DNA of 64,000 nucleotides from Casuarius casuarius (GCA_003342895.1 PTFA01000158.1:186001-250000); one strand, 5' to 3'. Positions 11,801 to 25,595 are shown, counted from the stretch's first letter. Numbers and translations: made by a program. The notes: generated from the letters alone by a model not told the origin.

Positions 11801-14204
11801 CCATTTGTGATCCGAGCGAGAAAGCTTGAAGTAGTGAGAGAATATGATTTGGAATAAAAAAAGTATTAGTTCTATCACTTGATTTACCTGATCTCTTCCT
11901 CAATACACCATGTACAGAGGGAAAATGCAAAGCTGTGATGTCTTCTTCACAGCTTTCTCTGTTCTTCCTTCATTTAGCCTCTGCGAGTGCCAGGGACCAT
12001 GTAGCTTGAACAAACAACTACTGGTAAACGGGAAGAAAGCTGGGGAGACAGATGGAATACTGGGGCAAACGACATTTCTCACCACCTCCCCTTGCAGTGG
12101 GTGCACTTCTTCCCCAGGAGAAGGGTAAGGGAGAAGAGCACAGTACCAGGGAGGAAGGGAGAAGACCTCCCACCCACTTCAGTTTCTTCCAAATTTCCTG
12201 CTGCTACAGACTCTGCCCCACTTGAAAGCCCTAGCTGAGAATGATGAGTCTTGCAGACCTTCCTATGACATGATGAGAACAAACACATTAGGGACTGCAA
12301 GATGCTCAAAGGAACTATATTTGCATTTAAGATATATAGGGCCATGCAGTCTTAAAGACTTTCCTTATGGCACAGATGCTTACCCTGAATGCAAGGTGTT
12401 GAATAGCCCCAAGCATTTATAAATGCAGTAAAATGAAATCAGGACATTTTTCTTTGCTTCTGTGCTAGGTTACAGAACATCTCCAAGATCTGGGCATTAC
12501 ATATTATTTTTTTAATTAACACATTGAAAAATAAAAGTGACATTTTTAAAACTGAATTTTCTGTGGATTAGCCACTATCACAGGAAGTCTAAATTTTTCA
12601 AAGGCACACTGCATTGATAAAAGCACCTACATCAGGACCAGATTTTCAAATGTGAGGGTGTTTAGTGATATACTTATCAATATCTTACCTCAATAAACTG
12701 AGGTCATTAGAAATATTTGTTCTAAATTTGAGAGATAAAATGTAAAATTTTGGACTTACTTACAAATCTCTTCAGGAAAATGCTTGACATCATAGGCCTG
12801 AGAGTTAGCTAATCAAATGATCCAAAATGTGAAAGTACTTTTCTCCTTTTTAGAATATATAAAACTACCCCAAAGTTCTTGAAAGTATTGTCATACTTCA
12901 AAATGATTGCTATGCTACAGTCATCTTTTCATGTGAACTATTACCATGCAACTTTAACTTGTGGGCTCCAACGAGGGGGAATATAAGGTGTCATTAATTA
13001 ATTATTACCTTAAAAAAAACAACTACCATGAAAATAAATAGATATCCAGAGCAATTCACAGCAGAATTTTCTTTCACAAACCCTGTGTTCTGGCCAGATA
13101 GTGAGAAGTTTCACTCCTTTTTGCAGGTAAGCATAGATATATGCACAGCACTTAATAGCTTTGTATCTTCATTGATCTTTGCATTGTGACTGATACTCTT
13201 GGACAAACCTTTAAATTATTTATCTCATTTGTATAATACATTAACCTTGGATGGCCTTAAATCATTTTCCTCAGCTAAAAGGTGGTATTGTATATAACTT
13301 CTGTGGCTGTCTTATCAGAAATTTCTACCTGCAAACAGTGTATTTGAAAAAAATGCATCTTGCTTTTTTTCTCTTCATGAAATGTTTGCAGTCAGATGAC
13401 AGTATTTATGAATTTGTTCATACTGGATATGGTTCAGTGAACAGCTTCTGTGATCACTTTGCAGCACTCTATTGTTTGCCGACTAATGACAGAAGGTGTT
13501 CAGGCAATTGTATGAAATTCACTGTTGGATTTTTATGTCAGGTCAACTACAAAGCATGGATTTGTTGCTTTTTCCTCACTAAGATCACTAAGTAACTAAC
13601 CTAATCCCCATTTAGTTTGCATCTATTTCCAGAGCCAGCTCAGGGCTTCTGGAAAGTATAGGCAGGACTCAATGCTGCTTCCCTATGGAGAAGGGGATGG
13701 GACCAGGGAACAACCAAGCCATTCCAGCCTGGGAAGGGAAAGGACTGGCGATAGGGATGGGACCTGGATAAAAGGCCAGTGAGAAAACCCCTGTGGAACT
13801 GCATTTGCTGTTCTGGCTGCTGCTACTGGAAGGTCACACATGTCTGTGTGAAGGAGAAGAAGGTGTACAAGTATTGCTCCCTGCAGCTGTAATTCCCGTG
13901 CCTCATAGCTTGGTCCTGCTCTTTCTCAGCACCAACAAGTATGGTAAGATCCAAGCTACAGAGATGGGACTGTGGGGAGGGATGAGGCAGATGGAGAAGT
14001 GAGAACTGTAGCAAAATCACCCTGAATGACAAAAGCAGGAGTAGTGAGAACACATTTCTTCACAGAAGTCAGGAAATTATGCATGCTAGGGACAGGAGAT
14101 GTGCTTGTCAATACAGCTTCTTTGTTCTATCAGCCCTTTACTAAAAATTTTCAGTGAGGGCTGCATAAGCACAAAATGTCAGAAATGGCATGTGTAAACA
14201 TGTT
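11801..14204. other. Anonymous noncoding stretch
   Basis: No gene is supported. An ATG frame of 114 codons at 13251-13595 is cysteine-rich but has no recognised domain. A frame at 13793-14002 looks like a signal peptide (leucine-rich start) but opens with GTG, so it is not a credible eukaryotic start. The span 12000-12250 is GC-richer and purine-rich. No repeat family is recognised. Confidence 0.5.
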
Positions 14205-14265
14205 TTTCATGGGAGCAGAAGGGAAACTGAGGCTCAAGATGACTTATTGTGCATAAATATATTGT
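14205..14265 (+). repeat. Short relic of MIR/L3-type repeat
   Basis: The string gggaaactgaggctcaag followed by 'atgacttattgtgca' resembles the conserved core of MIR/L3-type relics (ggaaactgaggcacagag then gtgacttgcccaaggtca). It is short and diverged, and its limits are uncertain. Confidence 0.35.
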
Positions 14266-16129
14266 TAGTTTCCTGCTGTTGAGGGTTATAGCGAATGACG
14301 CTCTTTCTCTTTTTAGTTAAGTTGACTTTTTTTTCTGCAGAGACATAGTGTTTGTGAGAGGGAAAGTCCTATTTCCTAGGAGTGTCTGAAGAAAGCATTA
14401 CTTTAAATGGGAATTTGGAAAGGTTCAGTGTCTACCCTGAGCAAAGGGGCTGAAACACTTGTGGCATCATTTAGATTCCTGGGCTGTGACTTGATGCTGC
14501 AGGAAATCCATCTTTAGGGCTCTGAGGGCTGGACCAAAACCACCACGGCAATATAATGCAACATGCTGATGCCCTGTAAGGCTAGGCTGCTGATTCAGTC
14601 ATGTTCAGAAAGTTTGACCAGTTTCACATCAGCACACGTACCCTCTGTCCCTACCTTCTAACTTTATGCTGGATCAAATATCATCCATTCTCCCACCGCA
14701 GGCATAAAGCCAGCAACAAAACATAACAGCAGCAAAAACTCTGTAGCACATGCACTAGCTATTTGCTCAGAGCAGTAAGTGTGTACCCACTCTTGATCCA
14801 TAATCAAATTTGCTTGCCGGCAATAGTGGAGATATGGAATTGTAGCTTTTCTTGCTTGCCTTTTTTTTTCCCCTCTTGGATTTTGTTTTCATCATACAAA
14901 TGCAAAATGCACTTGATGCCCCTATCAGATGTATTAGATGACTGAAGCAAAATTTATAGGCGGCTATCCATATGCTCAAATTAAATATTACCTAAGATAG
15001 CAGTGATACACAATGTTCTGTAAGCTCATTGCATCAGGCGCATTGATGCAGGTTTAGTAGTTACTACTGTCAGTTAATAGAAGTCACAGGTTTAGATACC
15101 AAGTAGCCACTCTTGGGCATGTCTAATCTTGTCTTTCTTTCTTCCCTTGCCACTCAAGTTTTATTGAGATGCCGGTATCATAGGGCATTCAGATAGTGGG
15201 GATTAATGGAAAGAAGTATTACCTAGATATTTGATCACAGTCCTTTGGCACCAGCTCCCTTGGATGAATAGTTAAGCTGGCAAAGCTGCAGCTGTAAGAA
15301 ATCTGCAAGCAGTAAATACTAGAAGGATGCAAAGATGCCAAGAAGAATAATCCATTTTCTAATGAAGGCATACTGCTTGTGAACAGGATTTTCTGCTGCT
15401 TGACCAGTTCTACTTCTCACTGTTTTTATCTCCGTGTTTCTTTTCTAGTCTGTCTTTGACTTACACAAAAGAAGTAGAATTATGCCTAAAGGACAAACTT
15501 GTTTTTCTAATTTCCCATACAAAGACAGGTTTGCTCTTGACTTTCCACTGTGCCTTTATGCATTTAATTGCACGATGAAATTAAATACTTTGGTTTTGTT
15601 TGATATCATAAAGTAAGTCTCATCAATGAGTCTTTTTGCTTTGCTTCAGTCACAGCATGTGTATGATTTAAAAGTTGTACCACCCACGTTGTCCAAAATT
15701 TTGCTATGCACAGATGCTCAGTAAATTTCATACCTCCATCTGTGGCAATATAATTAACTGGAAGCAGGTTTGAATTTGAATTTAATGCACTGTATTCTGA
15801 TTCCGCTAGAAATCATTTTCATTCCCCTGAATTATGTGGGTGAGGTTCTGCCATTGAACGTTGTCTGCTCTTAAGCTTAAAATTTTTCTCGGTTTAAACT
15901 GAGAAAGAAACTCATCACTTTTTAAATAGTAGCAAGAACTGTAATGCCCAGATCTCGTAAACTTCCAGTAATTCTTTAGAGATTCAGTACATTCAAATGT
16001 ATGTGTAAAGGCTGTATTTTTTTTTTCCACATGGGATAAGCAGTGATGAAAGTGTTACAGTAAATATCTGAGAACACATTTATAGAAAGCAAATGGGTGG
16101 GTGTTTTGTATAATAACCATAATTCTTAG
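14266..16129. other. Anonymous noncoding stretch
   Basis: No gene, RNA or repeat recognised. Open frames are 60-74 codons on both strands and uninformative. AT-rich throughout. Confidence 0.55.
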
Positions 16130-16325
16130 AATTTCAATAGCAATTTTTATTTCAATATTTCAAAGCCTTCTACAGCCACTGACTAATGAAATCTTGTAAG
16201 AAGCCTGTGAAATTGTTTCTATTATTTTAGTAAGGTAGGGGATGAAGGATTGTGATTTGCCCAAACTCAGCAACAGTAGTAGAAAGAAAATGCAGGTGTC
16301 CTGTTCTACAACATTATTTTAACCA
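16130..16325 (+). repeat. Ancient amniote interspersed repeat (MIR/L3-type)
   Basis: This is one of the better-preserved old relics. In order it shows 'caaagccttctacagcc' (for caaagcactttaca), 'aatgaaatcttgtaagaagcc', 'attattttagtaaggtagg', 'gatttgcccaaactcagcaa' (for gacttgcccaaggtcacaca), 'tgcaggtgtcctgttct' and 'ttttaaccactc' (for ctctaaccactagacc). The order and spacing match the consensus. It is certainly noncoding and old. MIR and L3 tails are similar, so the exact family is uncertain. Confidence 0.65.
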
Positions 16326-17919
16326 CTCAAATAACACTTGTAAGGGAAAACACGATTAATGCCATTTTCCAGAATAAACTTCACAAGAAACTCTTATTGC
16401 AGTTGTTCATTAGATTGGGTGCTGTGTGCTGTAATAAAGCAGTGGTTTTCTAAACAGAGTAATCTTGGGGTTTTTAGTTATCATCTTTGGTGGTTCTTCT
16501 TTACTAAACAAATTGATATATATTTAAAAAACCTTCTAAATTGGCGCCCCTGTTGACCCCATGCAAAAAGCATAATCAAGACTGGTATTTGATTGTTGGG
16601 AAAAATAGACTTTGCTCTCAGAGGAACCTGCAAATTCTTAATATCTGCCTGATCCCCATCAAAGCAGCGTGCACTGCATTTATTATCCAGGAAAAATTTC
16701 AAGTCAAACTGCTCTTTCTAAGGCTCCTCACGCTTGGCACTATCATTGCCCATTCATAAGCATGAACTCAATCTTCCTCCAACAAATGAGAGGGGTAAAA
16801 AATTCAGCTCATTTAACAAAAGGTGAAAGTGATTGTGAGCACAATACAGCCAACTGCTGTACAAGTTTGCAGGACTTCTGCCAGGAAAGGCATGAATAAG
16901 AGCTCATGTTATCTGTCAGAGTTCCTTAAAATGGAGGTTACTAGACATAGAGAAGCTTAAAATGAAAATACGAAGTATCAATCTGTGAGTCTGATCATTA
17001 GAAATCTACTTAGGGTGAAATATCCTCAGACTTCAGGAGAGTATTTAGAATACAGTTCTGAAACAAGGTGACATCACTTCCAACAGCTTGAGCTGTAGTA
17101 TCTAGTTCAAATTCCTCTGAACTTCAGAGAATCTGTTAGTGAAGTTGTTGGCACCTTCTCCTCTGCGATATTCTCTTCCTTCTCTCTACCATACGTCTTG
17201 GCCTTTCTGCAGCGAACCGTCCTAGCTAAACTTCACAAAGACACTTTTGTTTTGTGCTCAAAGACAGGATCCAAAACTTGTCCTTAGGGGACCCCAGCCT
17301 GACAGTTTCTTCTGTAGCCCAATCCACTGTCAACTTCCTTGTAACCAATTCCATAGTCATCTTTCAATTGTTTACTCCTCACTTTCCCAAGGTTAAGCAA
17401 AAGCAAAAGGATAGCTTTTTTGCCAAAACAGGTTTTTACCTTTTTGTGTGAAATGCCTCTGTTATTTCTGTCTCCAGTTCCCAAAAATACGTAAAATGCT
17501 TTCGCATTTTCTGCTTCTTTTATCCTTGCCTCTCCTATCTTTTTACTGTGTCCTATCAGATATACATAGAACACTATCTTGATCCTCATGGATAAAGAAG
17601 AGTTTTCAAAGCCTAGAAGTAAAGTTTAGAGATGGAATTCCCAATGTCTGGTTTAGTACAGTGCAGATACTGCATGTACCAGAGCATAAAAGGTATGTTC
17701 TATGTTGGCAGGACTCCAGTGCTGTACTGGACTGTTAATTCATTTTATTTTCTATTTGACGATAGCACAATCGTTATCTCAATACATGCGGTAAATCTGT
17801 CATATTTCATGTCTAAACATGTTCTTAACGGGTCATTCAACTTTTAAAATAAATCTCTTCAGAGAGGTTGGCAACAAAACAGTCAATAAATTTGTTTTGG
17901 TTGAAACATTCTTTTTGTA
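16326..17919. other. Anonymous noncoding stretch
   Basis: No gene recognised. The longest frame is 101 codons on the minus strand at 17284-17589, with nothing recognisable. A small hairpin (aaaatgc, four bases, gcatttt) lies near 17490. Confidence 0.5.
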
Positions 17920-18500
17920 AAATCACAGAACAATTTGCATCGGAAGGGACCTTTAGAAATCATCTTATCCAACTTCCTGCTCAAAGCCCTTACCTACAAT
18001 GCTAGATGAGGTTGGTCAGAACCTTGTCCTGGTGGTTTCAGAGAACTCTGTGGGTGGAGATGATACATCTCTGAGCAACCTCTGAGCAACCTGTTGCAGT
18101 TTTTGACTACCCTAACTGTTTTTTTTCCTCGCATCTAACTGGAATTTTCTTTGCCACAGCTTGTGTCCATTGCCTCTTGTCCTATCACCAAGCACCTCCA
18201 AGAAGAGTTTGGCTCTGTCTTCTCTGTCCCCTCCCATTCAGTAGCTGAAGAAAACAATTAGATCTCTTCTCCAGGCCAAACTAACCCAGGTCCCTCAGCC
18301 TCTTCTTCCACATAATGTTCTCCTGCCCTTGGCTGGACTGTCTCCAGTTTATCAATGTCTTTCTGCACTGGGGAGTATTACAGGTGTAGTCTCATGATAG
18401 CTAAATAAAGAGGACTAATCACTTCCTTTGACCTGCTCGCTATACTTTTACAGCCCAGCATGCGATTAGCCTTCATCACTGGCAGGGCTCAAACTTGAGC
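17920..18500 (-). mobile_element. CR1 LINE fragment, 3' UTR and tail
   Basis: From left to right, on the complement of the element, it shows 'aaatcacagaa', 'ggaagggacctttagaaatc', 'atccaacttcctgctcaaag', 'gcctcttgtcctatcacca', 'ccaggccaaactaaccca', 'ctccttgg'-like and 'ttctgcactgggg' strings, all diagnostic of the CR1 3' UTR. The element runs on the minus strand with its 3' end at 17920. It is 5'-truncated in the usual CR1 manner, and no ORF2 remains. An 11-bp tandem duplication (ctctgagcaac twice, 18069-18090) has arisen inside it. The right boundary is approximate. Confidence 0.92.
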
Positions 18501-20934
18501 CCTAACAGCACCATTTAATTGTCTCCTGTGGTTTCCTTTACTGGAAGCTAAGAACTATGGTAGCCGGTTTTAATAAATTCATGAAATACAGGTCATGACA
18601 ATGAAATTGTCACTTTTCTAATGTGTAATGCAGATTGCCGGTTTTCAGCTGTTTCAAGTATAGTTTTGAAAAAAGGTTACTTATCAGCTTGTAACACAGA
18701 GTGAAAATTTCCTATTGCAAGCATGTAGATGTTTGGCAATGTATCCAGAGTTTTTCTCTTGATATATAGCATTGCTGAGTTGCAAGCAGCATTTTGATGC
18801 TTGTTTCCTAGGAATTGGGCAAGTACACTTGTTTTAGTAAGAAAGTCCCACCTGATATTTTTAAAGAGGCATCATTAAATCTAATACAGAACTCTAACCT
18901 GATACAACAAATTCTCTCTTCTAAATTATTCAGCAGTATTTTATTGTATCCACTTATTATTCTACCATGTCAACACATTGAATGTTGCACTTGCTGTTGA
19001 ATTCTGACATCTGTTTTAACTTCTGTAACTTTTTCTAACAAAATCCTTTTGTACCAAAATATACTACACTGGTGTTAAATACATAACATCATATTTTTCA
19101 GAAAAAATGATCAAAAATTAAATTCAGTAATTTCCTTTTTTTCAAGTTTGAAACAGCACTATGCCTTTCTTTCCTACATGTCCAGGCCCAAAACATTACA
19201 TTCCTTAAACTCCCAAACAAATGATATTATAATCTTCAGTGTTGCCTGGGTCACTTAATCTGATTGAGAATATAAACTTGAGTCTTGGAGAAGACTTCCT
19301 CAGCATTTTGGAGCTATTTGTAGTTAGTCTCTTTAAAACAGACTAGGCTTGCACATTACCTCATTTTAGATCCTCCAGTACGTTTAGACACATCCATAAA
19401 CTAGAAGAGAGTTCAGAGACACCATTGTGTGAAACTAATGAGAACAAAATTATGTACCAGTTGAGTTACATTTGCATTCATATAACAGAGCTGCAATCCT
19501 TCCAAGTGTTGAGTGGACAAAGCTCCCATGCAGGAAGTTCCTGCTTCTGAATTCCCACTGCTATGACATGGAAAGGAAGAAGCAAAAATAGCCACTCAGG
19601 TAACACTTGAACTAAAGATGTTGAGAAGCTTGTATGCATGCATTACATGCATTGTATACTTGCTCACTATAAGACTTGCTACTGACTGAGAGCCTGAGTT
19701 TCACATATTTTCCCATGATTTTTCAGGGGAGCTTGGGCAGACTGCAGTGAAGCACATGCTACATCTTAGTGGCACATGAATAGGTTGCACAAGGCTATGT
19801 GGGTGACAGCCACACCTCTGGATTGCTCTGTAAGCAGATCCTGGAGGAGTGTCGGTATGGGTACGGAGTTCAGGGCATCTTTTTGTGCAGTTCATCTCCC
19901 TGGAAGAAGTGACAACTGGACTGGTCAGATTTGGCCTGTGGGCTTTGTTTCACTCATTATGTTCTTCCCTTTTTCTCTAGAAGTCTTCAGTAGGCAGAAT
20001 GCTGAGAATAGATCCATAGAACAAGAAATCAGAGAAGATAAATTGTGATGGGTCAGTCCAGGTTCAGTGCATTCTACTTGTGAATTGCTACAAATAAGTA
20101 GCTAGTAAGTAGTCAAAGACTCCATCTTTTTTCTACTCCTCTTCCCATGTCAGAGTGATGGGGAAAAGGAACAATGACATCTCTTATTCTACAGGAACAA
20201 ATGACAGAAGTGCAAAAGAATCTGGGATTCTTGTTTTTGAAAATATATTAAATTAATTCATTATCATCTCCAAGTGATGCCTTCATGTCAGGCAGATTCC
20301 TGCATGTGGGGCTGCTGTAATATAGATAATAATGAAATAACCTGTGTGTAAACAACTACCTTTTCTTGTATCTCACCTTGGTTGAACTTGCCAGGCTCTT
20401 TCAGAATACAAAGTAGCACAGGATGATTTCCATGGTAAGGGGCTGAGCTATTCTATTGAAGTGCTGAAAACATTCACTTTCTGAGCAAGAAGCAAGTCAA
20501 AATTGCTCCGTCTTTTGCAGGATTGTGCCTTAAAACTCCGTACATCTAACAGATTGACAAGCAAAATAGTAGAAAGAGTGAGTGGGAAGTTGCCATGGTG
20601 ATCACAACATTTGATAACTGCAAATAACACTGCTCCATAAAGCAACCTCGAACTGAAATACGAGGATGGCATTTATTGGGACCGAAAGTCCAAATTTCTG
20701 GAAGCCTTGCCTCATTGACTGTCAATATATTGGTAGCTGATTAGATGTGATGACTTTCCTTAGCATGACTTCACACTCAAAACTGTGGTGGTTGTTGCTG
20801 TCGTTGTTGCTGTCCCCCAGGGAACTGTGAGACATTCTGACAGAAAATTGAAATCTGAAAACTGTGTGCTGATTAAAACTAAGTAGGTACGTGTAGTCGT
20901 GCAGCTTCCTCTCAGCTGGGTGTCTTTATGTGAT
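18501..20934. other. Anonymous noncoding stretch
   Basis: No gene, RNA or repeat recognised. Short frames near 19700-20050 overlap on both strands. A purine/pyrimidine patch with repeated atgcat strings lies near 19625-19660. Confidence 0.5.
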
Positions 20935-21055
20935 TAGTTCCTCTTTTACAGGTTTGGAAAGACAAAGTACACAGAAGTGGGTTCCGTGGCTAACCCAGGT
21001 TGCCATGGGAAGTCAGTGGCAGAACCAAGGCTAGAAGTCATGCATTAGCCTCCTT
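20935..21055 (+). repeat. Ancient amniote interspersed repeat (MIR/L3-type)
   Basis: The order 'cctcttttacaggtttgg', 'aaagacaaagtacacagaag', 'gttgccatgggaagtcagtg', 'gcagaaccaaggctagaa' follows the consensus 'ttttacagatggg', 'gaggcacagag', 'ggtcacacagcaagtcagtg', 'gcagagctgggattagaa'. It is a clear old relic in plus orientation, noncoding, with approximate ends. Confidence 0.6.
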
Positions 21056-24000
21056 CTTTTACTCCATGTGCTCAAGATTCAGCTGGCTAGATTTGGCAGC
21101 AGAGAAATAGGAGAAGCCAGAGTCCCCACACTTTTATAGAACAGATTTAAGCTTTCTCGTCTGTTACTATAGAGAGGCTGTTCAGTCACCTTGAAAATAA
21201 ATTTCCCCTAAATCTGTAACTAGTGCTACTCCTAAATCTGTAGCTAAAATTTCTCTAGACATCTGACTTTGACTAACTCTCTGAAAGCAAGATTTAATTT
21301 GTTTGATCTCAAATTAGCTGCCGTTCTGTTTAGAAGGACTAATTTAAAGCTGCATGTTGAGTCTGTTCACAAATCTTGAAAGGGCTGTAGTAATGAGCAG
21401 AGAGAATCACAACTACTGTCTCAGAGAATGGAGTGACTAATCGGAGTATCAATTAAAGACAGCATAATGTTTCACAGGACACTTGAGAAAATGGAAGATT
21501 TTGCAAACTCATAGAATCTTTCTACTTTGGATAGATATGATCATTCTATCATAAAATTGATGTCAATACGACAGTCAACAAAGATTCTGGTATTCTAACT
21601 TCAGTTAAGGCTTGGTCATATTTTTGACACAGACATCCGTGACTGTACCTTCTAAGATGCATGAAGGTGCTGTGCACTTGTAGGAGAAAGTGTCGTATTT
21701 TCCTTCACCTGACACGGTCATCAAGCCCTACTAAACAGTGCAGCACGACGCTGACACAGAACTGGATTGACAGTCTGGACTACTGCCAGTCTCTTTTTTT
21801 TGCCCCCATTCATTCCAAGCACAGAGATTGTAATTGCAGACTTACTCTTTGTAAGCCACTGAGTCATCACTCACTCCTCCTATTTCAAAATCTTATTTTT
21901 GTATCACTACCAAGTCCCTTTGAAGTACTCCTGCTACTGGTTCTGTGCTCTTAGTCTCAGTGATTTTGGATTGTGTTTGTTTACTGAAATTAAGCTATGA
22001 TTATAAGTTATGAATAAAGTTTAGAAAAACAAGGATAGAAATCTTTTTCTTTTTTGGTAAATCAGAAAGTACGCGTTGTTCTTTATGTTAGTAAATGACT
22101 CAGCCAAGAAAGTAGACGTTTCTGATTCAAGATCTGAATCAGACCATAGGTTTCCATGCATCTGTTTTGTTTGTATATCAGCTTAAACGAGTTAGAGATG
22201 ACAGGAAAATCTAGCTTTATTACAAGTTTTTGCAGACTAAAATTGTTTGTCAACCCAATAGTGTAAAAAAGATACTGCCTCTACCCAAAAGAAAATGAGG
22301 AAATAGTAAAAACTTTAATGAGGATATAATTGATTGAATTACTTGTAATATTTTTCTTTCTTTTAACATGTTCATTTGACTAGACCTTCTTTTATATGAG
22401 ATACGGGCTAATGACGTATTTGTGGATGCTATGAGGAGAAGGATAGTTTTAAGGAGTGATTCGAGATTAAAGGCCACCGGGTATCATGTAAAATTGGGGA
22501 ATCTGTTTCAGTTGAGCATGATTGGAGACGTAACTATGGAGAACCTCTGTGTGTTTCTTTTTAGGCAAGGGAAATGAAGCAGTGTTTCTACAGTGCTAAG
22601 CCCTAAAGAAAGAGTATGAGCAGGGACAAAAAAAATATAGAAAGAAGTGAATATTAAGTCATGCTGTGGCAAAGCAGAGAGGAAAAGGCAGAAAGGGACA
22701 GGGGGAAGGGCACACTGGGGGGACAGCTCTTCTCTAAGTAAATGTCAGAGACACAGATCCTGAGTCTCTGGGTGTCTCTACCAGACACCCCATGAGTGAC
22801 CCCAGATCCTGTGTGGGTCCATGCCCTTCCCACGTTGCAAGGCACCTGGACTCTTCCTTTAAAAACTCCTTCCTATATGGTGATAGGAAGCAAAGAGAAG
22901 CAGCAGGCAAGAGCATTGGTCCTCCATTTCAAAAGTAGACACGATAATCAGCTGTTATAATCAATGTAAACAATTTCTGACTTCCTGCTTGTATTCACCA
23001 GTATGGGTAATTTTCCTCTTTCCTTTCTCTCCACTGAGCTTACTCAGAGCCTGATACTTTCCAATAAAACACTTAAATGAATCAGATTTATAGGCTGCTA
23101 GATCTTAATGGAGAAATATGGACATGAAAGAGAAACTACAGACAATGGGAGTCCTCCCACCACTTTATATTGGGCCGACATATGGCACTGCAAGACATCC
23201 TTTATTGCTCACCTACATCCAAATTTTGTCATTTCATGAAATGAATCCTATCATGATGATCCTTTCCTGTTTTAACCAGCCCTCAGAATCAAAATTAATG
23301 TTTTCAAATTTGCAAAATCATTATTCATTGCAAAAAAACAAGATTGCCTTTTCTTTAGAAACTCTCCTTATTATAACAACTAGGGTAGTTACTAGTTCCT
23401 TCTGGAAAATAAGTTGTCTTCTGCATGTCGCTGATGTTAAAAAACTGGGAGGCAAAGCTGTTGAGAAATCACTATAATAATTGAAGATCAAAATATTGAA
23501 AAACAGTAATAAAGAAGATAATTCCAAAGTAAAACAGATCAGGATTTTGAAGAGTTGTTTTCATTAGAAAAGCCTGATTATCTGAAACTGAATCTTTTGG
23601 CGAACATATACTGTTTTCAACAAGGTTTTGCTGTTACTTGAAGGAATATCAAAGAATGGCAGGAAGACAAGAACTCAGAGGATAATATTAATCTCACCCA
23701 ATTTTATTGGTATAAAATGTAGGTACAACAGAGAGATAAGCACCTACATAGTGCATTTCCACTCATTCTGAAATCAGTATCTCAGGCCAATATGATGAAT
23801 TGCCCTAAGAAGCATCAATAACTTGTTCGGGAGCTTGCTAGCCCTGGCTCCAGGGCGCTGTGAGCCTGTCTGAGCACAGACTATCATGGCCCTGTGCTTC
23901 TCCTGTCTCCAGGAGCATGTCCTGGCTCTACCCTTTGTATCAGCTTGGTGTTCCTGTAACCATGGGTGAGCCCAGCCAGGGAGATGATCCAGCTGAAAAC

Positions 24001-24976
24001 TAAACTAATTAAAACAAAAAGAAGGAAAAAATAATTGTTTAGTTGCTTTCAGCTGATGAGCTCTCTCAGCTGGCTTACATACAGTTGGAGAAGTTGTGCT
24101 AGAGTGCCTTGGGCTGGGTGAACATGTAGCCATGGGCAGGAATAAAGGCCAAGGTCACCACCAAGGCCAGGGTTGCTCTGCTAACCACCCCCAGGCACTT
24201 GGGTATCAGCAAGCTCCAAGGCAAAAGCTACATAGACGTATTAGCAGAGCACTTGGGACAGACAAATAATCCTTCCTATTAGAAGCACTAATAGTTCAGT
24301 CTTACCGGTGCACTAAGACCACTAGCTAGCTATTACTTCAGAGCTGGTTCGCATCTAGCTGTCTCAGAGTGCTTTGGATCAAGTAGAAGTCTGCCTGCAA
24401 AATGGAAAGTATTTTGGTGGTCAGAGAGTCCCGTGAGATATGCCTGAAATTGTTCATGTCTCTCTGTTTCCAAAGGTCTTGGTTTGTGCAAGTATGGACA
24501 AGGAAGGTCTTAGGATTCTCAAAATTTATCTCACAGGGGAAATAGTTTTGCACCTGGCAAAACTTCTGCATGGCTTTTCTCCATGACATTAATAAAAATG
24601 ACTCTAAATACTGTCTTTGAATTTCCATTTCAGTGTGACTTTGTAAGCAATACTCTCAAGGTCAGAAAACTCCGTGTTTGTAATGCTCTGTACCACTGGA
24701 AAGCCACTGCTATGATTTTTCTGATGAAATTCAGCTTTGATTCTGGCTCTCAGCAGGTTCCAGTACAGGAGCTAATGAAATAAAATGACCATGGTGGTAA
24801 TAGGATACGAACAGCAAGGCTGTGTTTGCATACTCAAGCCATGCCATGAGCATTTGTGATGCTTTACAGAACTTTGTGAAAGTGGGTGCTGACTGAACCC
24901 ACTATTAGCAGATACATGGGAGGAAGGACAGTGCCAAAAAGGACTGGGATAGGGAAGTGTGACAATAATTAGATTC
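21056..24976. other. Anonymous noncoding stretch
   Basis: No gene supported. The phrase 'cctaaatctgta' occurs twice with a period of 24 (21207 and 21231), suggesting a small tandem duplication. Frames at 21661-21954 (97 codons) and 23118-23477 (119 codons) are unrecognised. A perfect 14-bp palindrome catttcatgaaatg lies at 23230-23243. The part at 23830-24250 is GC-richer and not explained. Confidence 0.5.
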
Positions 24977-24987
24977 GGGGGGGGGGG
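24977..24987 (+). repeat. G11 homopolymer run
   Basis: Eleven consecutive G, followed by a single A and GG. Such runs are prone to length error in sequencing and can seed G-rich structures. No function is implied. Confidence 0.9.
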
Positions 24988-25022
24988 AGGAATTTTTGTG
25001 TTAAAATAAGCTAGATAAAAAT

Positions 25023-25038
25023 GTCTGTCTAGACAGAC
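25023..25038. promoter_or_regulatory. Perfect 16-bp palindrome containing SMAD binding element
   Basis: gtctgtctagacagac is its own reverse complement. Its centre, GTCTAGAC, is the palindromic SMAD3/SMAD4 binding element of TGF-beta signalling, with a further GTCT/AGAC box on each side. The identity of the palindrome is seen directly. The regulatory role is inference, and roughly one 16-bp palindrome is expected by chance in a window this size. Confidence 0.3.
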
Positions 25039-25595
25039 CAGAATGCCCTCTCATAAGGAGCAGGGATCCAGGCTAGACTGATGCAGAGGAAGAAAGAAGT
25101 CAGCATAGTTTGTTTTCTGTCCTGTCATGGCTTGTGATGCAACTTCTGGATGTGTAAGCCCATTTAAAGAAATGACTATTTATATGAGTTTCCCAATGGG
25201 CTGATCTCATTCTAACTGAAGCCAGAGTAGCCCAAGAGATGATATTTCTGTGATTGCCCTTGACAAGAATAGCTTCAGTGTGATGGGCTGCTATGCTAAC
25301 CTCCACTAAAGAAACTTTTAGCTATTTTAGCAACAGCGCTTGCTCAACAAGTGTGTCTTCTGTATCCACTCTCCTGGAGAGATTTCAGTGCCTGCTTACA
25401 GAGACACGAGCAGTGAAATCTATCCTGTGGCTATTTTCTTATGAATAAATATGTACAGCTGTTTAGTTACAGTGGGAAATCGGTTCCAGTTAAACCCCAC
25501 TGCACTTAACTACTTGTAATTTATTGCAAAATTCTCCTGCAATTTATTTTGGCTCTCAGGTGCTTTCTTCTTCCTAAGCTCCCTGGGGCCTTGTC
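25039..25595. other. Anonymous spacer
   Basis: No gene or repeat recognised. A 68-codon minus frame at 25100-25306 is uninformative. Confidence 0.5.

Noticed and set aside
13793..14002. Frame whose product looks like a signal peptide
   Set aside because: It opens with GTG, which is not a normal start in a vertebrate nuclear gene. No ATG precedes the hydrophobic segment and the rest of the product is unrecognised.
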